A DNA stretch of 64,000 nt from Pezicula radicicola (taxonomy: Eukaryota > Ascomycota > Leotiomycetes > Helotiales > Dermateaceae): positions 1,602,827-1,666,826 of the forward strand of contig PDUO01000005.1 of NCBI GenBank assembly GCA_003008705.1, written 5' to 3'. Every line of letters begins with the position of its first letter. The first letter of the stretch is position 1. This document shows positions 1 to 10,589 of the stretch, piece by piece. The translations under genes and the position numbers were made by a program. Below the pieces are notes generated by a model that did no database searches, was not told where the DNA came from, and worked only from the letters and a program-made list of their open reading frames with translations.

Positions 1-310
1 CTTATTCAAGGCTTTACGGTTTTTGAGAATCCATTTAATTGGAGGTCATTTATTGCGTCATATATCACTATTCCTACATTTTTTCTTCTCTTTTTTGGAT
101 TCAAATTCTGGTTTAAGACGAAATGGTAATTTCCCCGGGTGATAAAAACTACCATTAAAGTCTTATGATAAACTAATTTTCTAAATCTTTAGGGTTGGCC
201 TTGACGAAATCGACTTTTCGGATCGCAGGGAGTGGGTTGCTGATAGTGTACTGGTCACGGAGAAGCAGCAATCGCTAAGGAGCAAAATATGGGCGTTGGC
301 TCGAGACTGA
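1..310 (+). CDS. Amino-acid permease, 3' end only (partial)
   Basis: This is the C-terminal end of an amino-acid permease of the yeast AAT/APC type, a plasma-membrane importer; its start lies left of the window. Frame 1 reads through an Asn-Trp-Arg-Ser-Phe-Ile-Ala motif and a last hydrophobic membrane segment ending FKFWFKTKW at 1-125. A GT-AG intron follows (126-192). The second exon (193-310) gives VGLDEIDFSDRREWVADSV and stops at TGA 308-310. The order last membrane helix, KTKW, then an acidic DEIDF..RREW tail is typical of fungal AAT-family permeases. I rebuilt it by hand across the intron, since neither exon is long enough to stand out alone. The substrate cannot be told from this piece. 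Confidence 0.82.
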
Positions 311-951
311 ATGATGATTCGGTAGCTAGATACCCATGTGGAAGGAGTTTTAAGTAAAAGTTAAACTTGAAGCTAGGAGTTTAAATAGAGGATAATTGAT
401 ATTGTTATATAGTAGTGAAATGGCCTTCCAGCATCCTTTGCTTTTTCTAGGGGAAATTTTAGAGCCATGATGAATTACAGGGAGGCGGGTGCGATTGGAA
501 GTTCAGGATCCTTAGGCAAGTAAAGTTTTGAGCCATCTGAAACTACGAGGTTGTACGAATAATATAACGTCGGAATCTCGGCATCGATATAAAGCATATC
601 CAATTTCTGTCTTTGAACTTGAACTGTTGCTGCTATCTCTTGGTCCGTTATACCGCCGTGTAACTGTCGGGTTAACTAGAAACGCTACAATGCCAGCAAA
701 ATTACGTACATATTTAGCGAAATCGACCGAATCGACGGCCCAAATGAGTGGTATTATTGCAATTAATTTATCAGCATTAAATTATTACCTATTGAATTCG
801 AGACTGGGATGAATCTTACTTAAGTGAGTGTGCTGCGGATAATCACCCACAACCACCTGCATTGTCTCTTCTGTTCCTTCTTCCTGCTCAGAATCTTACC
901 TAGTCAATTGAAACCTTACATTGCAGTGACCCGATCCTATTCCTGAGCCCT
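311..951. other. Intergenic, no gene recognised
   Basis: This is the 3' flank of the permease and the upstream region of the reductase gene. A 94-codon open frame at 528-812 begins with TTG, has no recognisable domain and an unlikely composition, so I do not call it. Confidence 0.6.
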
Positions 952-2001
952 ATGTTCCTAACAATGAGCGAACATCGTAGAATCCGTATTCTCATTATAG
1001 GCGCAGGGTCTATGGGCATTGTCACTGGTTATCATCTCAGTCTCGCTGGAGTCGACGTGACATTTCTCGTTCGCCCACATCGCGCCGAGGTATTAGAGCG
1101 TCCTCAGATACTCTATTGCTACGATGATAACAAGTTGAAGGAGTATAAGGACTATACTTACTTCACTGATCCGTCGGAGATGATTGGTGCGAACTACGAC
1201 TATATTGTGATTACACTCGATGGCGCCTCTTTGCGGAATGAGATCGGTCAGAGCCTGGTAAAGATGATAGGGGAGGCTGCTGTACGCCGGACAGATAACA
1301 ACACAAATATGAAAGTCATTCTCGGCAGCGTGTTCCTCAATTTGCGACCTTGGTTCCTGCAGGTCTCTGGCCTTACGGACGAGCAAGTAACCAACGGCTA
1401 TCTCGGTACTCACGCCTACCCAACCAAAGCCGTAACTCTACCATTGTATGCCCCGACAGACCCGGAACTGATCACAAAAGCAGATCTTGCCTACACCGAC
1501 CGCCTCGGCCAGGGCTTCATCCTCGATGACAGTTCTCCTGCCGTTGCGAATTCTTTTATGGAAATCTACAACGCTAATGGAGTTTCGCATTGTGTCGTTA
1601 TGCCTTCGTTGGAATGCGCTGTACGCGTCAACCCCATGTTCGCTGTATTTGCAGCATGTCAGCTGATGGACTGGCCCAAATTCCAGGACATTGGCAGCAA
1701 AGGAGAGCCGTGGAGCCTTGCAGTAGCGGCCGTAAAGGAAATCCAAGGGCTCAGCATTCATGGGGACCAGGGTCAGCAGGCGGCGAGAGAGACGACTGAG
1801 GCTGGGCTTGCCGCATCACTGGCGGCCTGGGAGAAACAAATGCTTCCACTCGACTTGCAAGCCTTCAACCGCTTCCGTCATGGTAACAAGGTCAACGCTC
1901 AGGACAGTGAGCTTCTGCACGCCTGCCTTTCCTATGGCGAAGCTGAAGAGAAGCCAATGTCTGCGCTTAAGGAGTTGCTCCGGCGCGTTAAAGATCGTTA
2001 A
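952..2001 (+). CDS. Ketopantoate reductase (ApbA/PanE)-like oxidoreductase
   Basis: A single-exon 349-residue protein. The N-terminus has a Rossmann dinucleotide-binding motif, ILIIGAGSMGIVTGYHLSLA (about residues 13-32), followed by VTFLVRPHRAEVL, the usual start of the ApbA/PanE fold where NADPH is bound. The downstream VITLDG segment also fits the family. Canonical ketopantoate reductases reduce 2-dehydropantoate to pantoate in CoA synthesis. Fungi carry many divergent paralogues, and I cannot show that this one has that substrate. ATG 952 and ATG 964 are both possible starts; the second has a better context (acaATGAGC). No intron is needed. Neighbours do not suggest a pathway. Confidence 0.8.
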   Translation: MFLTMSEHRRIRILIIGAGSMGIVTGYHLSLAGVDVTFLVRPHRAEVLERPQILYCYDDNKLKEYKDYTYFTDPSEMIGANYDYIVITLDGASLRNEIGQSLVKMIGEAAVRRTDNNTNMKVILGSVFLNLRPWFLQVSGLTDEQVTNGYLGTHAYPTKAVTLPLYAPTDPELITKADLAYTDRLGQGFILDDSSPAVANSFMEIYNANGVSHCVVMPSLECAVRVNPMFAVFAACQLMDWPKFQDIGSKGEPWSLAVAAVKEIQGLSIHGDQGQQAARETTEAGLAASLAAWEKQMLPLDLQAFNRFRHGNKVNAQDSELLHACLSYGEAEEKPMSALKELLRRVKDR

Positions 2002-2730
2002 GTGATCACTGCGTGATGAAGGTGCTTCCCTCTGTAAAGTATAAGTGGTTTTTAAGTTTTGGCTGCCTCTTGATAGTTATAGCTATATTCTATATAAAGT
2101 TAATATCATAGCAAGATTCTCTATCCTAGGCTCTTACCTCCATAATACTAGACTTTAAATGAGAGGATAATAGTTACATAGGTACAGAGTAACTGACTTA
2201 GTTGTCATAACTTACTTAAATTAAATTTGAGTAATTGATATTATTTGGGTAACTTACTAGTGTATGAACCTCAAAGAGTGTAATTTACTGTACTATTATA
2301 TGACTAGACGCTTCCGCCCAGTAGAGCTTGTTTAGATCATGTAAAAGAATGACAAACTACCTAGACAGTGAAAACAAAACTATCTCAATATCTTAATTTC
2401 TTTTTTGTTGTTACAGAAGTGTACAATGTTACTATATACAGAGGAGGAACTATACCCGATTCTTCGAGGATGCAGAAGATTTACCTTCACGCACGCCGAT
2501 TTATCGGCATGTTAGACTCAGCACAGATTAAAACAACAACAGCTCGGGAGCAAAGATGGAATTGGGACATACTCATACCTAAATGCGGATGTTTTATTTC
2601 TGTTTTCTTGATGCGGCAAGTGAGTTTAGTTGCCTAGCCCTATAAAGTTTTTACACAAGATTTATAACATATCGGTCTATTTCCTTACTTTCCAAACCTG
2701 TATTTTCCTTCACGAGGCTATCAGAAATGT
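2002..2730. other. Intergenic, AT-rich, with a decayed TTACTCAA-type repeat
   Basis: This is the space between the ends of the convergent reductase and epoxide hydrolase genes. Around 2200-2265 there is a decayed copy of the window-wide repeat (acttacttaaattaaatttgagtaa and related). The open frame at 2368-2637 has no recognisable domain and is not called. Confidence 0.5.
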
Positions 2731-4073
2731 TCAAGCCTCATATCCAGTTCTCCCATCAACGACCCCAAATGCACCGCCACCGCGACCAAACATGCTCTTT
2801 AGATCCCTTACAACGGCCTCGGGTTGCTCAAAAGCCGCAAAATGACCACCCTTTTCGTTATCACTTTCAAAAACAACATTCCCAAGCCCCCTTGCCCATA
2901 TCTTTGGAAGAACATACAAATCCCTCGGAAAATGCGCCAATCCCAGCTTAACATCGCTAATCCAGTTCATGGCAGCGTGTGTAGAGAAACGGTCCTTCTC
3001 GTGCGTTGCTTCGTAATAGATTCTCAATGACGCAGTTGGACCGGGGGTTGAGAAGAGATAAAGGCTTATCCAAGTCAATATCTCGTCGTCGGTGAAGGGA
3101 TATGAGTCTGTCCAGTCATGTAGCTTCTCATATATCCAAGCCAGAAGTCCGACCGGGCTGTCAGCTAGTGAATAACTGAGGGTTTGTGGCTTGGTACTTT
3201 GAATTGAATTGTATCCAAAACCTGACGACTCGAACCATTTACTGCGATCTAAGCCTTTCTTTTCTTTCTCGGAATACGGGGTTATGGCGTGTTGCAGGGC
3301 TAGGAGTGGAGACTTCGTGACTGTTGGTTGGGACGGAACAATCATGTTGAGGTGAGAAGCTTTACAGGATTTTGGGTAGAGACGTCCCATAGTTCTGGTA
3401 ATCCACCATCCCCAGTCCCCAGCTTGTGTCACTAATTTTACTCTTAGTTATGATCTTTCAATAATTAGAGATGGAATCGAGCCACGATGAAATATAGTTC
3501 TTACCATATTGATCATACCCGAGCTTAAGCATTAGCTTGTGACAAGTCTCGGCGTACTGTGGTACCGCAAACCCTTTTTGCTTAACAGCCTGCGAAAATC
3601 CAAAATTTGGAAGTGAAGGTGCCACAATATGAAAAGCCGGTTCCCCTTCCTTCCTTTCTGCAAGAAGTGGTAGCAACTTCTCGACTTCGTGGAAAGTTCC
3701 CGGCCCTATATTATATCAGTTTTATCACGTTTTGAGAATGGAAATTCCACTCACATCCATGTACGAAGAGTAAAGGTATCGCATTTTTAACGTGGCTTAT
3801 TTGATGAACAAAGTGAATATCCAGCTCTCCATAATCGTCAACAGAAACATGGGTTGTGAATTGGGGCAGTTCATTCAACTTGTCTTCGTGGATCTGCCAG
3901 TTATATTTCGTGCGCCAGTAATTTACAAGGCGCTTCATGTCGGCTAAGGGTGTACCATAGTCCCAATCTGAATCTGTGAGCTCGTCAGGGAATGTTGCCA
4001 AGGCCAGCTTTTGCTGGAGTGTTTCTTGTGCTGATTGGGGGACTGATATCTTGAAAGGGTGAATGTCTGCCAT
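2731..4073 (-). CDS. Epoxide hydrolase (microsomal type, alpha/beta-hydrolase)
   Basis: Three exons on the minus strand: 4073-3755, 3705-3505 and 3431-2731 (406 residues). Splicing restores the oxyanion-hole motif [11 protein letters not shown] across intron 1 and the nucleophile motif [10 protein letters not shown] across intron 2 (Asp in GDWG). The N-terminal [16 protein letters not shown].. with later [17 protein letters not shown] is the epoxide-hydrolase N-terminal domain. Near the C-terminus [13 protein letters not shown] carries the catalytic His. Such enzymes open epoxides to vicinal diols through an Asp ester intermediate. They act in detoxification or secondary metabolism. I chose ATG 4073 because the 25 codons upstream (from 4148) are unlike the family. 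The introns are 49 and 73 nt. All catalytic features are present, so it is probably functional. Confidence 0.9.
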
Positions 4074-4380
4074 TTTAATTTGCAATGAATAGTAGAACTT
4101 GAGGTAATAGAGTTTGCGGAATAATTTGTGGTGAGATACAGTTTCCACGGTAACTTATGTGACAGTAGGTTGCTTTTTATCATGAGGGCGAAGCGACGTC
4201 ATTACGCCTTGGTGCGCCCTTCCGACTATTAGTCACGTGTCATACAGTCAATACAGGTTGGAAATCAACGTGACTGTTTATTTTTGAAGTCCTTAAACTA
4301 GGCTTTTACTGCACTAGAAGTCGGCGTGTCATAGAGCTAAGTATGCGGAGTTAGTTTAACAGAAGATTAGCTACCTAAAT

Positions 4381-4530
4381 GAGACAAGTTACTCAAAAGA
4401 AGTAGTTTGCTGAAATTGAGTGAGTTACTCAACTCAAATACAGATGGATTGGTAGTAATTACTTAAATTGAATAGCGGTAGATGATTCAAATCAAGTGAG
4501 TTACTCAAATTTAAGTAAGTCATTCGAAGG
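4381..4530. repeat. Cluster of TTACTCAA-type short repeats
   Basis: Several degenerate copies in one stretch: caagttactcaaaagaag, gagtgagttactcaactcaa, attacttaaattgaat, aatcaagtgagttactcaaa and tttaagtaagtcattcg. They have the spacing (about 18 bp) of the family seen most clearly at 40547-40690. Confidence 0.75.
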
Positions 4531-4990
4531 AGGCAGGTCACTTAGCCAGCACAAGCGCCGAGATGTTTTAGTTACGAGTAAGCATCGCTTAATTAGTACT
4601 CTAACTCCACGAACTTTCCTCATACAAACGACAATGTCTAATGTAAGGTAGCGAGAACATCCCCTGTAGTAAATTAGACAATGATTTTAAACCGATTAAA
4701 ACCACTTTGATATTCTTCTCGGCTCTCCAATGTCCAATTTCTAATCTGCCTGTAGAATTGGTTCTTACCCCGCAGAACCCCACTTTCTGAATTTCTCCGT
4801 CAGTATGCAAACCCCGCGATCGACACTTACAAGCTCCATAAAGCTAAGCTTGATGAAGGAGGCAATGATTGTAAACTATGATCTGCTAGTCCTAGGCCAT
4901 CCGGTATTCAGATTCAGATTTCTCTTCTATAGAATAGCGACAGGAAAAGTTTCCGTGAAATACAGGCACTACTACGTGGCTATATTCATC

Positions 4991-5046
4991 CACTTGTTTA
5001 ATTTGAGTAATTTACTTGTTTTGAGTAACTTAATCCAAATACTCGA
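4991..5046. repeat. TTACTCAA-type repeat just before the GH95 start
   Basis: This reads cacttgtttaatttgagtaa then tttacttgttttgagtaact, the reverse complement of the family consensus, repeated about three times. It falls in the probable 5' leader or core promoter of the fucosidase gene. Confidence 0.7.
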
Positions 5047-5068
5047 TTTATATGTCTCTTGATAAATA

Positions 5069-7468
5069 ATGAAGAAACTCTTCAGTGCGCTTATCCTCAC
5101 CCTTGACTGTGGAAGGGCTGCAGCAAAATCATTTTGGTCCAATCTGCCGGCCGATTTTGGGGATATCATCAGAGAGGCTTACCCTATTGGCAATGGTAGA
5201 CTTGCCGTACTTCCCAATGGCGAACCAGGCGTCGAGGCACTAAATCTCAACCTCGACTCGCTATGGACCGGTGGACCGTTCGAATCTGATAGCTACGCAG
5301 GAGGAAATCCATCGGAAGAAGTTTATTCTTTTCTTCCAGGTATCAGAGAATGGATCTTCCAAAATGCAACTGGCAATGTCTCCAAGCTCCTTCATGATTA
5401 TGAGAATTATGGGTCTTATTCGGTGCTTGCGAATTTGACTATTACCATAGCGAATGTTACGGGTAGCACTGGATATATGCGTTCTCTGGATTTGACCACA
5501 GGAATTCATACGACTAATTACACGGGCAGCGATGGGAACTTTTACGTTACAACGAGTTACTGCTCTTATCCGGACCAAGTCTGTGTTTATAACTTGTCTT
5601 GCAATTCAACGCTACCCGATATCAGTATTGGATTCCAGAATCTGCTAGTGGATGAGACGGTCCAAAATCTTACTTGTGGGGACAACTATGTCAGAATTGC
5701 TGGAAACCTTCAATCCGGCCCGCCTCTTGGTATGAGATATGATGCAGTAGCTCGATTGGTCTCAAGCGAAACGATAAGTGCCTGCAATGGAACAGAAAAT
5801 GGGACTATGATTGTTCCATCTAGTGTTGGCCTTCGGAGCTTCAGTATCGTCATTGGTGCCGGGTCAAACTACGATCAAAAGAAAGGCAACAGTGCTAGTA
5901 ACTACTCATTCCAGGGTGAGGATCCAGGAGACTCGGTAGAATTGGTCACGTCTACGGCAGCACAGCAACTAGAAAGCGATCTCCGAGGTGCTCATATCGA
6001 AGACTATTCCTCGCTCATCGGATCATTTTCTCTTGATCTTCCAGATACGAAGGGTAGCGCGCAGTGGAGGACAGATCTGCTTATTTCACAGTATACAGTT
6101 ATAGACCAGGATCCATACCTGGAAAGTCTTATGTTTGAATTTGGCCGCCATCTGTTCATCTCGTCTTCCAGGGAGAATTCACTTCCGGCAAATCTTCAAG
6201 GAAAGTGGAATTATCAGTCAGACCCAGCGTGGAGCGCTGACTACCACGCCAATATCAATCTACAAATGAATTATTGGTTTGCTGACCAATTGGGACTTGG
6301 GAATCTCACAAAAGGTCTTTGGGACTACATCGAAGACACATGGATACCACGCGGAACTGAAACTGCTCAGCTTCTGTATGGAGCTCCAGGGTGGGTGGTG
6401 CACAATGAAATGAACATTTTTGGACACACAGGAATGAAAAATGGTTCTCAATGGGCAGATTATCCTGCTGCTGCTGCATGGTTAATGCAACATATCTGGG
6501 ACCATTACGAATACTCCGGCAACCATACATGGTTCCAAATTCAAGGATATCCGATGATCAAAGGCGTAGCACAATTTTGGCTCTCACAGCTACAACTAGA
6601 TACTTATTTTAACGATGGCACCCTCGTGGTAAATCCATGCAACTCACCTGAACACGGCGTCACAACTTTTGGATGCACACACTTTCAACAGCTTATCTAC
6701 CAGATATTTAGTTATGTAACCAAAGCGGAGTCACTTTTTCCAGACTCCGATGCAGATTTCTTAACCAACATTACTATTGCACTCCAATCCTTAGATAAAG
6801 GCCTTCACATCGGCACCTGGAACGAGATAAAGGAATGGAAGATCCCAGACACCTACGGCTACGACTTCCAGAACGATACTCACCGCCATCTCTCTAACCT
6901 TTACGGCTGGTATCCGGGCTACTCTATCTCCTCATATGCTTCGGGGTACACAGAACCATCAATCCAATCCGCAGTAGCCAACACGCTCTATTCGCGTGGC
7001 ATCGGCGGCGATGTAATAAATGGGCAAGCAAGCCAGGCAAATGCAGGATGGCAGAAAGTTTGGCGAGCAGCGTGCTGGGCGAGGTTGAATAATACGGAAA
7101 GAGCATATTTTGAGCTCAGGTTTACGATAATGAGTAATTTTGTGGAAAATGGGTTGAGTATGTATAGTGGGCATGATAAGCCGTTTCAGATCGATGCCAA
7201 TTTTGGATACGTTGGCGCGGTGCTTAGTATGTTGGTTGTAGATCTACCGAATTTGGAGGACGGTAAAAGGACAGTAGTGCTTGGACTAGCAATTCCACCG
7301 GCTTGGGCTGGTGGAAGTGTTAGGGGGTTAAGGTTAAGAGGTGGTGGAGTTGTAAGCTTTTCTTGGGATGATAATGGTGTTGTTGATTCTATATTGGATG
7401 CGCAAAATACGGAGGGTGTAGTTTTGGTCAATGTGAAGGGCGACTTGCTTCATGACTCGTTAGAATAA
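5069..7468 (+). CDS. Secreted glycoside hydrolase family 95 (alpha-L-fucosidase)
   Basis: An intron-less gene of 799 residues, about normal for fungal GH95. The first ~20 residues (MKKLFSALILTLDCGRAAA) look like a signal peptide. Next comes the GH95 N-terminal beta domain (REAYPIGNGRLAVLPNGEPG, LNLDSLWTGGP). The catalytic barrel has the hallmark motifs HANINLQMNYW (about residues 393-403, catalytic Asn pair), NPCNSPEHG (about 520-530, acid Glu) and PFQIDANFGY (about 705-712, Asp). These match the Asn/Glu/Asp set described for bifidobacterial alpha-1,2-fucosidase. Many N-x-S/T sites agree with secretion. Likely role: removing L-fucose, or L-galactose in related enzymes, from plant xyloglucan or glycans outside the cell. 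The start is the only ATG that gives a signal peptide. Confidence 0.92.
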   Translation: MKKLFSALILTLDCGRAAAKSFWSNLPADFGDIIREAYPIGNGRLAVLPNGEPGVEALNLNLDSLWTGGPFESDSYAGGNPSEEVYSFLPGIREWIFQNATGNVSKLLHDYENYGSYSVLANLTITIANVTGSTGYMRSLDLTTGIHTTNYTGSDGNFYVTTSYCSYPDQVCVYNLSCNSTLPDISIGFQNLLVDETVQNLTCGDNYVRIAGNLQSGPPLGMRYDAVARLVSSETISACNGTENGTMIVPSSVGLRSFSIVIGAGSNYDQKKGNSASNYSFQGEDPGDSVELVTSTAAQQLESDLRGAHIEDYSSLIGSFSLDLPDTKGSAQWRTDLLISQYTVIDQDPYLESLMFEFGRHLFISSSRENSLPANLQGKWNYQSDPAWSADYHANINLQMNYWFADQLGLGNLTKGLWDYIEDTWIPRGTETAQLLYGAPGWVVHNEMNIFGHTGMKNGSQWADYPAAAAWLMQHIWDHYEYSGNHTWFQIQGYPMIKGVAQFWLSQLQLDTYFNDGTLVVNPCNSPEHGVTTFGCTHFQQLIYQIFSYVTKAESLFPDSDADFLTNITIALQSLDKGLHIGTWNEIKEWKIPDTYGYDFQNDTHRHLSNLYGWYPGYSISSYASGYTEPSIQSAVANTLYSRGIGGDVINGQASQANAGWQKVWRAACWARLNNTERAYFELRFTIMSNFVENGLSMYSGHDKPFQIDANFGYVGAVLSMLVVDLPNLEDGKRTVVLGLAIPPAWAGGSVRGLRLRGGGVVSFSWDDNGVVDSILDAQNTEGVVLVNVKGDLLHDSLE

Positions 7469-8365
7469 GTACTTGGTAGGCTTTGTTAACCTCAATTAGA
7501 CACAAAGCGCGTTTGTATAGGACTATGCCCACGAGGTAATTAATCAGTAAAATTTATAAATCCCTTGGCAAACTATAAAATACTTGACCAACATAGATTA
7601 CTTATGTTAAATACATTACATAACACTGGAGCAACTCAAGTTAAGCGAGTTACCTAGTACGTTACTTAAGTGAAGTAAATTGCCCAGAAAGCGAATTCAG
7701 GATTGAAGTGAGTTAAGTTGCTCAATTTCATGAATTCAGGGACGAAATTAGATTAAACGAATCATGGGTTTCTCTGAACAGGGCCAAGTTAGGGAGTTAT
7801 TTGAACTAACTGAATTGTTATTAAAGTGGTTCCTAAAGCCAAATCGGCAACTGAAGGAAGTAGGAAGAAGTCAAGTACAAGTACATATAATTCAGAAACT
7901 TCAAATTGCTAGCTAGGTTTGCTAAGAGCGATCTAGAAGATTAAATGCTTACAATATGAGAGAGCTTGAACAATAATCAAAAAGGTGGGTTAAAAAGAAG
8001 TAGATTACCAACAACTTGCAAACACTTTTACTCAACAATTCATTTCAGAGGTTGAAACCTTAGTTAAGCTTAAACAGCTAATCTGTAAGAAGTTTCCGTG
8101 ATTAGCAATAGCGTTACCTATATAGATTGCAAAGAAACGGGAATAAACCTAGTACCGCTAAATAATTTAGCGGATAATTAGTCAGCACAAGCACGCAAGC
8201 AGGTGAATAGGAGAAAGTAGCCCTGCTTCCTGCCGCATCCCTTCCCCCTACTCTATGGGCATACTTTGTTTCATGCGGAAGATAGCAGTTCGAGACCCAA
8301 CCGAATTGTAACTATGACCTTGCTCTATCCGTGTACGTACTAGTCATTACCTCCCGGGACCTACT
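7469..8365. other. Intergenic with repeat cluster
   Basis: AT-rich spacer without a supported gene. The first 300 bp holds a repeat cluster (see 7630-7728). The remainder shows no coding signal. Confidence 0.55.
7630..7728. repeat. TTACTCAA-type short-repeat cluster
   Basis: It contains gagcaactcaagttaagcga, gttacctagtacgttactta, agtgaagtaaattgccc and gaagtgagttaagttgctca. These are degenerate units of the dispersed family, alternating TTACTCAA and AAGTGAG at about 18-bp steps. Confidence 0.7.
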
Positions 8366-10264
8366 ATGCGTATTACAACACACGCCATGGACAAAGGGTT
8401 TGGAGCTCACGGAACCATTTTCCTCCACAGGAAACTTACTATCTTTAATCCTTTATTGAGAGACAAAACTGGGTCTCTGTTCCTGCACCGGCTAAGACCG
8501 CCGCAGCCCTCCCGCTGTCACTTGAGGTTTTATCATTCAGGACATGTAAAGGTCTCGACACCAGCAGATCGTGAGTGCTGTCCCCACTACCGCGCCCATT
8601 TCTTTTCGTTACTGATACGTACACAGGCCTCGATCCCCAGGCTTACACAAGTGGCCGGTGGCTTCGTCGTGACAAGCTGGAGCGTGATTCTCGCTACATT
8701 GCCTTTGACTTTGATGCCCTCTGCAAAAGAGTTGTCAAAGTATGTCCCGGGGCTCGTTCCATCGCGATCTACGACAAGAAAGAAGGAGGATTCAATCGAG
8801 TCTTCATTTTCACCACTGACAACGGCAAACGCGTAATTGCAAGGCTACCCTTTAAGCTAGCAGGACCGCGTCGGCTGACCACCAATTCCGAAGTTGCTAC
8901 TATCAAATATCGTAAGTTTATATCAACACATCTTCTTATGTACTTCACAGCGATTGACCATTATACACGTCTTAGTACAAACCAATACCAGCATCCCAAT
9001 ACCAAAAGTCCTAGAATGGAGCGATGATATAACTAATGCTATTGGTAGCGAATACATCATCATGGAACACGCTGCTGGTGTCCAATTGCACGAGAGATGG
9101 CCAACTATGGCTGGACACCAACAGATCAGATGTATAGACGCTATCTATCAGAAGGCGAAAGAAATGGTTGACCGCAAATTTCCCGCTTATGGAAGCTTAT
9201 ATTTTAATGATGCTCCTATCAGCTCCGCTTCGAAGCACCCTCTTGATCAGGAGTTCTGCATTGGGCCCCATTGCGGAGCAATATACTGGGACTGCAATGT
9301 TGGCGAATCTCGATACTACCATAACATGAAACCCAACCAGGGACCATGTAAGCTATTTACCATTATTTCCCGCTTCGGCACAGAACAGGTCACCTAACAG
9401 ATCACCACAGGGCCTGATATCATCTCATATTGTGATGGCCTCACTGATACTGGTCTCTCTAGGATTCCGCCGATTGATCCTATTCCTAAACCACCACAAT
9501 ATCATGGATCAGTTGAAGCTCACATTCGACTTCTTGAATCCGGTCGAGCTGTTCTTAAGGATATGTCTAAAGACAATCAAATTCAGGCCGCGGCCGTGCC
9601 CACATTGTTCCACCCAGATTTACACAAAAGAAACATTTTTGTTTCTGATGATAACCCTACTGTCATCACAGCTATCATAGACTGGCAATCGGCTAGTATC
9701 GAGCCAGCATTCTGGTATGCGGATGAGGTGCCAGACTTTGCACATCCTGTAGCTCATCCCTTAGTCGAAGATCAACTTGAGTCTAACAGTGAGCTATGTA
9801 GCCAAGCATTCGAAGCCTGCACTCATTTTCTTGTTCCAAACCTCGCTCGACCCAGGATGATGGACGAATCCCTATTTCGACTGTTCCGCTATTGCTACAG
9901 GACCTGGCGAGATGGTGCCGTGGCTTTTCGCCATGAACTCATTAAAACCTCTCAACACTGGACAGACCTAGGTCTTGCCGGTTCGTGTCCTTTTCCCATG
10001 CCGAGTCCTACTGAATTGGCTGTTCATCAGAAGGAATACAAAAAATTTGAAGCGGCACAAGATCTGAGAGGTAATCTGGCAAACTTGCTGAATACTGCTT
10101 CGGATGGATGGGTACCGCCGGAGGACTGGGAGACAACAGAGACCGCTCACAGAGAGCTTTTCGATGGGATATTGAAAGCTGTATTAGCTAACGAGGATGC
10201 TGATGATGATGAACCTATAAAAACCGAATTAGATCTTAGAGAGATCTGGCCATTCGACCTTTGA
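8366..10264 (+). CDS. APH-family phosphotransferase, AIM9/FMP29-like
   Basis: Four exons: 8366-8570, 8627-8911, 8976-9347 and 9411-10264 (571 residues). Splicing yields LDPQAYTSGRWLRRDKLERD, the conserved AIM9 start, then ATIKYLQTNTSIPIPKVLEW across intron 2. The kinase-like core has VIARLPFK (probable ATP-contacting Lys), HPDLHKRNIFV (catalytic loop, H-x-D-x4-N pattern) and IIDWQSASI (metal-binding Asp). The protein belongs to the aminoglycoside-phosphotransferase (APH) superfamily. The yeast member AIM9 is mitochondrial and of unknown substrate. The N-terminal ~60 residues are basic and Arg-rich (HRLRPPQPSRCHLRFYHSG), consistent with a mitochondrial presequence, which is inference. Introns are 56, 64 and 63 nt. 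All key motifs are intact. It should not be read as a drug-resistance gene. Confidence 0.85.
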
Positions 10265-10589
10265 AAAGATCTTCTGTTATAAAATAAGACTTTATGTCTA
10301 GTTGGTTAAAAATGTAGTAGGTATAGACTAGGTAGTAATGTCAATAGAAGTGTACGCTACTTACTACTCTTGTAGTTCTGCCATCTACTAAAAATTACTA
10401 AGCGTTAATGAAACCAAGTACATTACCCCTAAACCTCCTGCCTTGCTTTGCTTAGAAACGCAACATGGGCCTATCTTGGCTCATGATGAACTTATATGAG
10501 CATTTCTCCAGCATTTTATTTATATTTTTCAGTTTAGTCGCTGGCGGCTTGCCTCTAGTTTCATTAGCAAACATTGGAGTTCTTTATAT

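Larger units (their letters stand above)
4074..5068. promoter_or_regulatory. Shared upstream region of epoxide hydrolase and GH95 genes
   Basis: About 1 kb separates two divergent start codons (4073 minus, 5069 plus), so both promoters must lie here. It holds one of the densest groups of the TTACTCAA repeat (4381-4530), plus a copy at 4991-5046, only about 22 bp before the GH95 start codon. No other gene is seen. Confidence 0.5.

Noticed and set aside
528..812. 94-codon open frame after the permease
   Set aside because: It starts with TTG, has no domain and an odd composition, and is not supported by neighbours.
2368..2637. 89-codon open frame
   Set aside because: It lies in AT-rich spacer with a GTG start and shows no recognisable protein features.
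8366..10264. Aminoglycoside-resistance gene
   Set aside because: The APH fold is present, but the sequence follows the AIM9/FMP29 mitochondrial family, with the SGRWL motif and fungal introns. Resistance is not implied.
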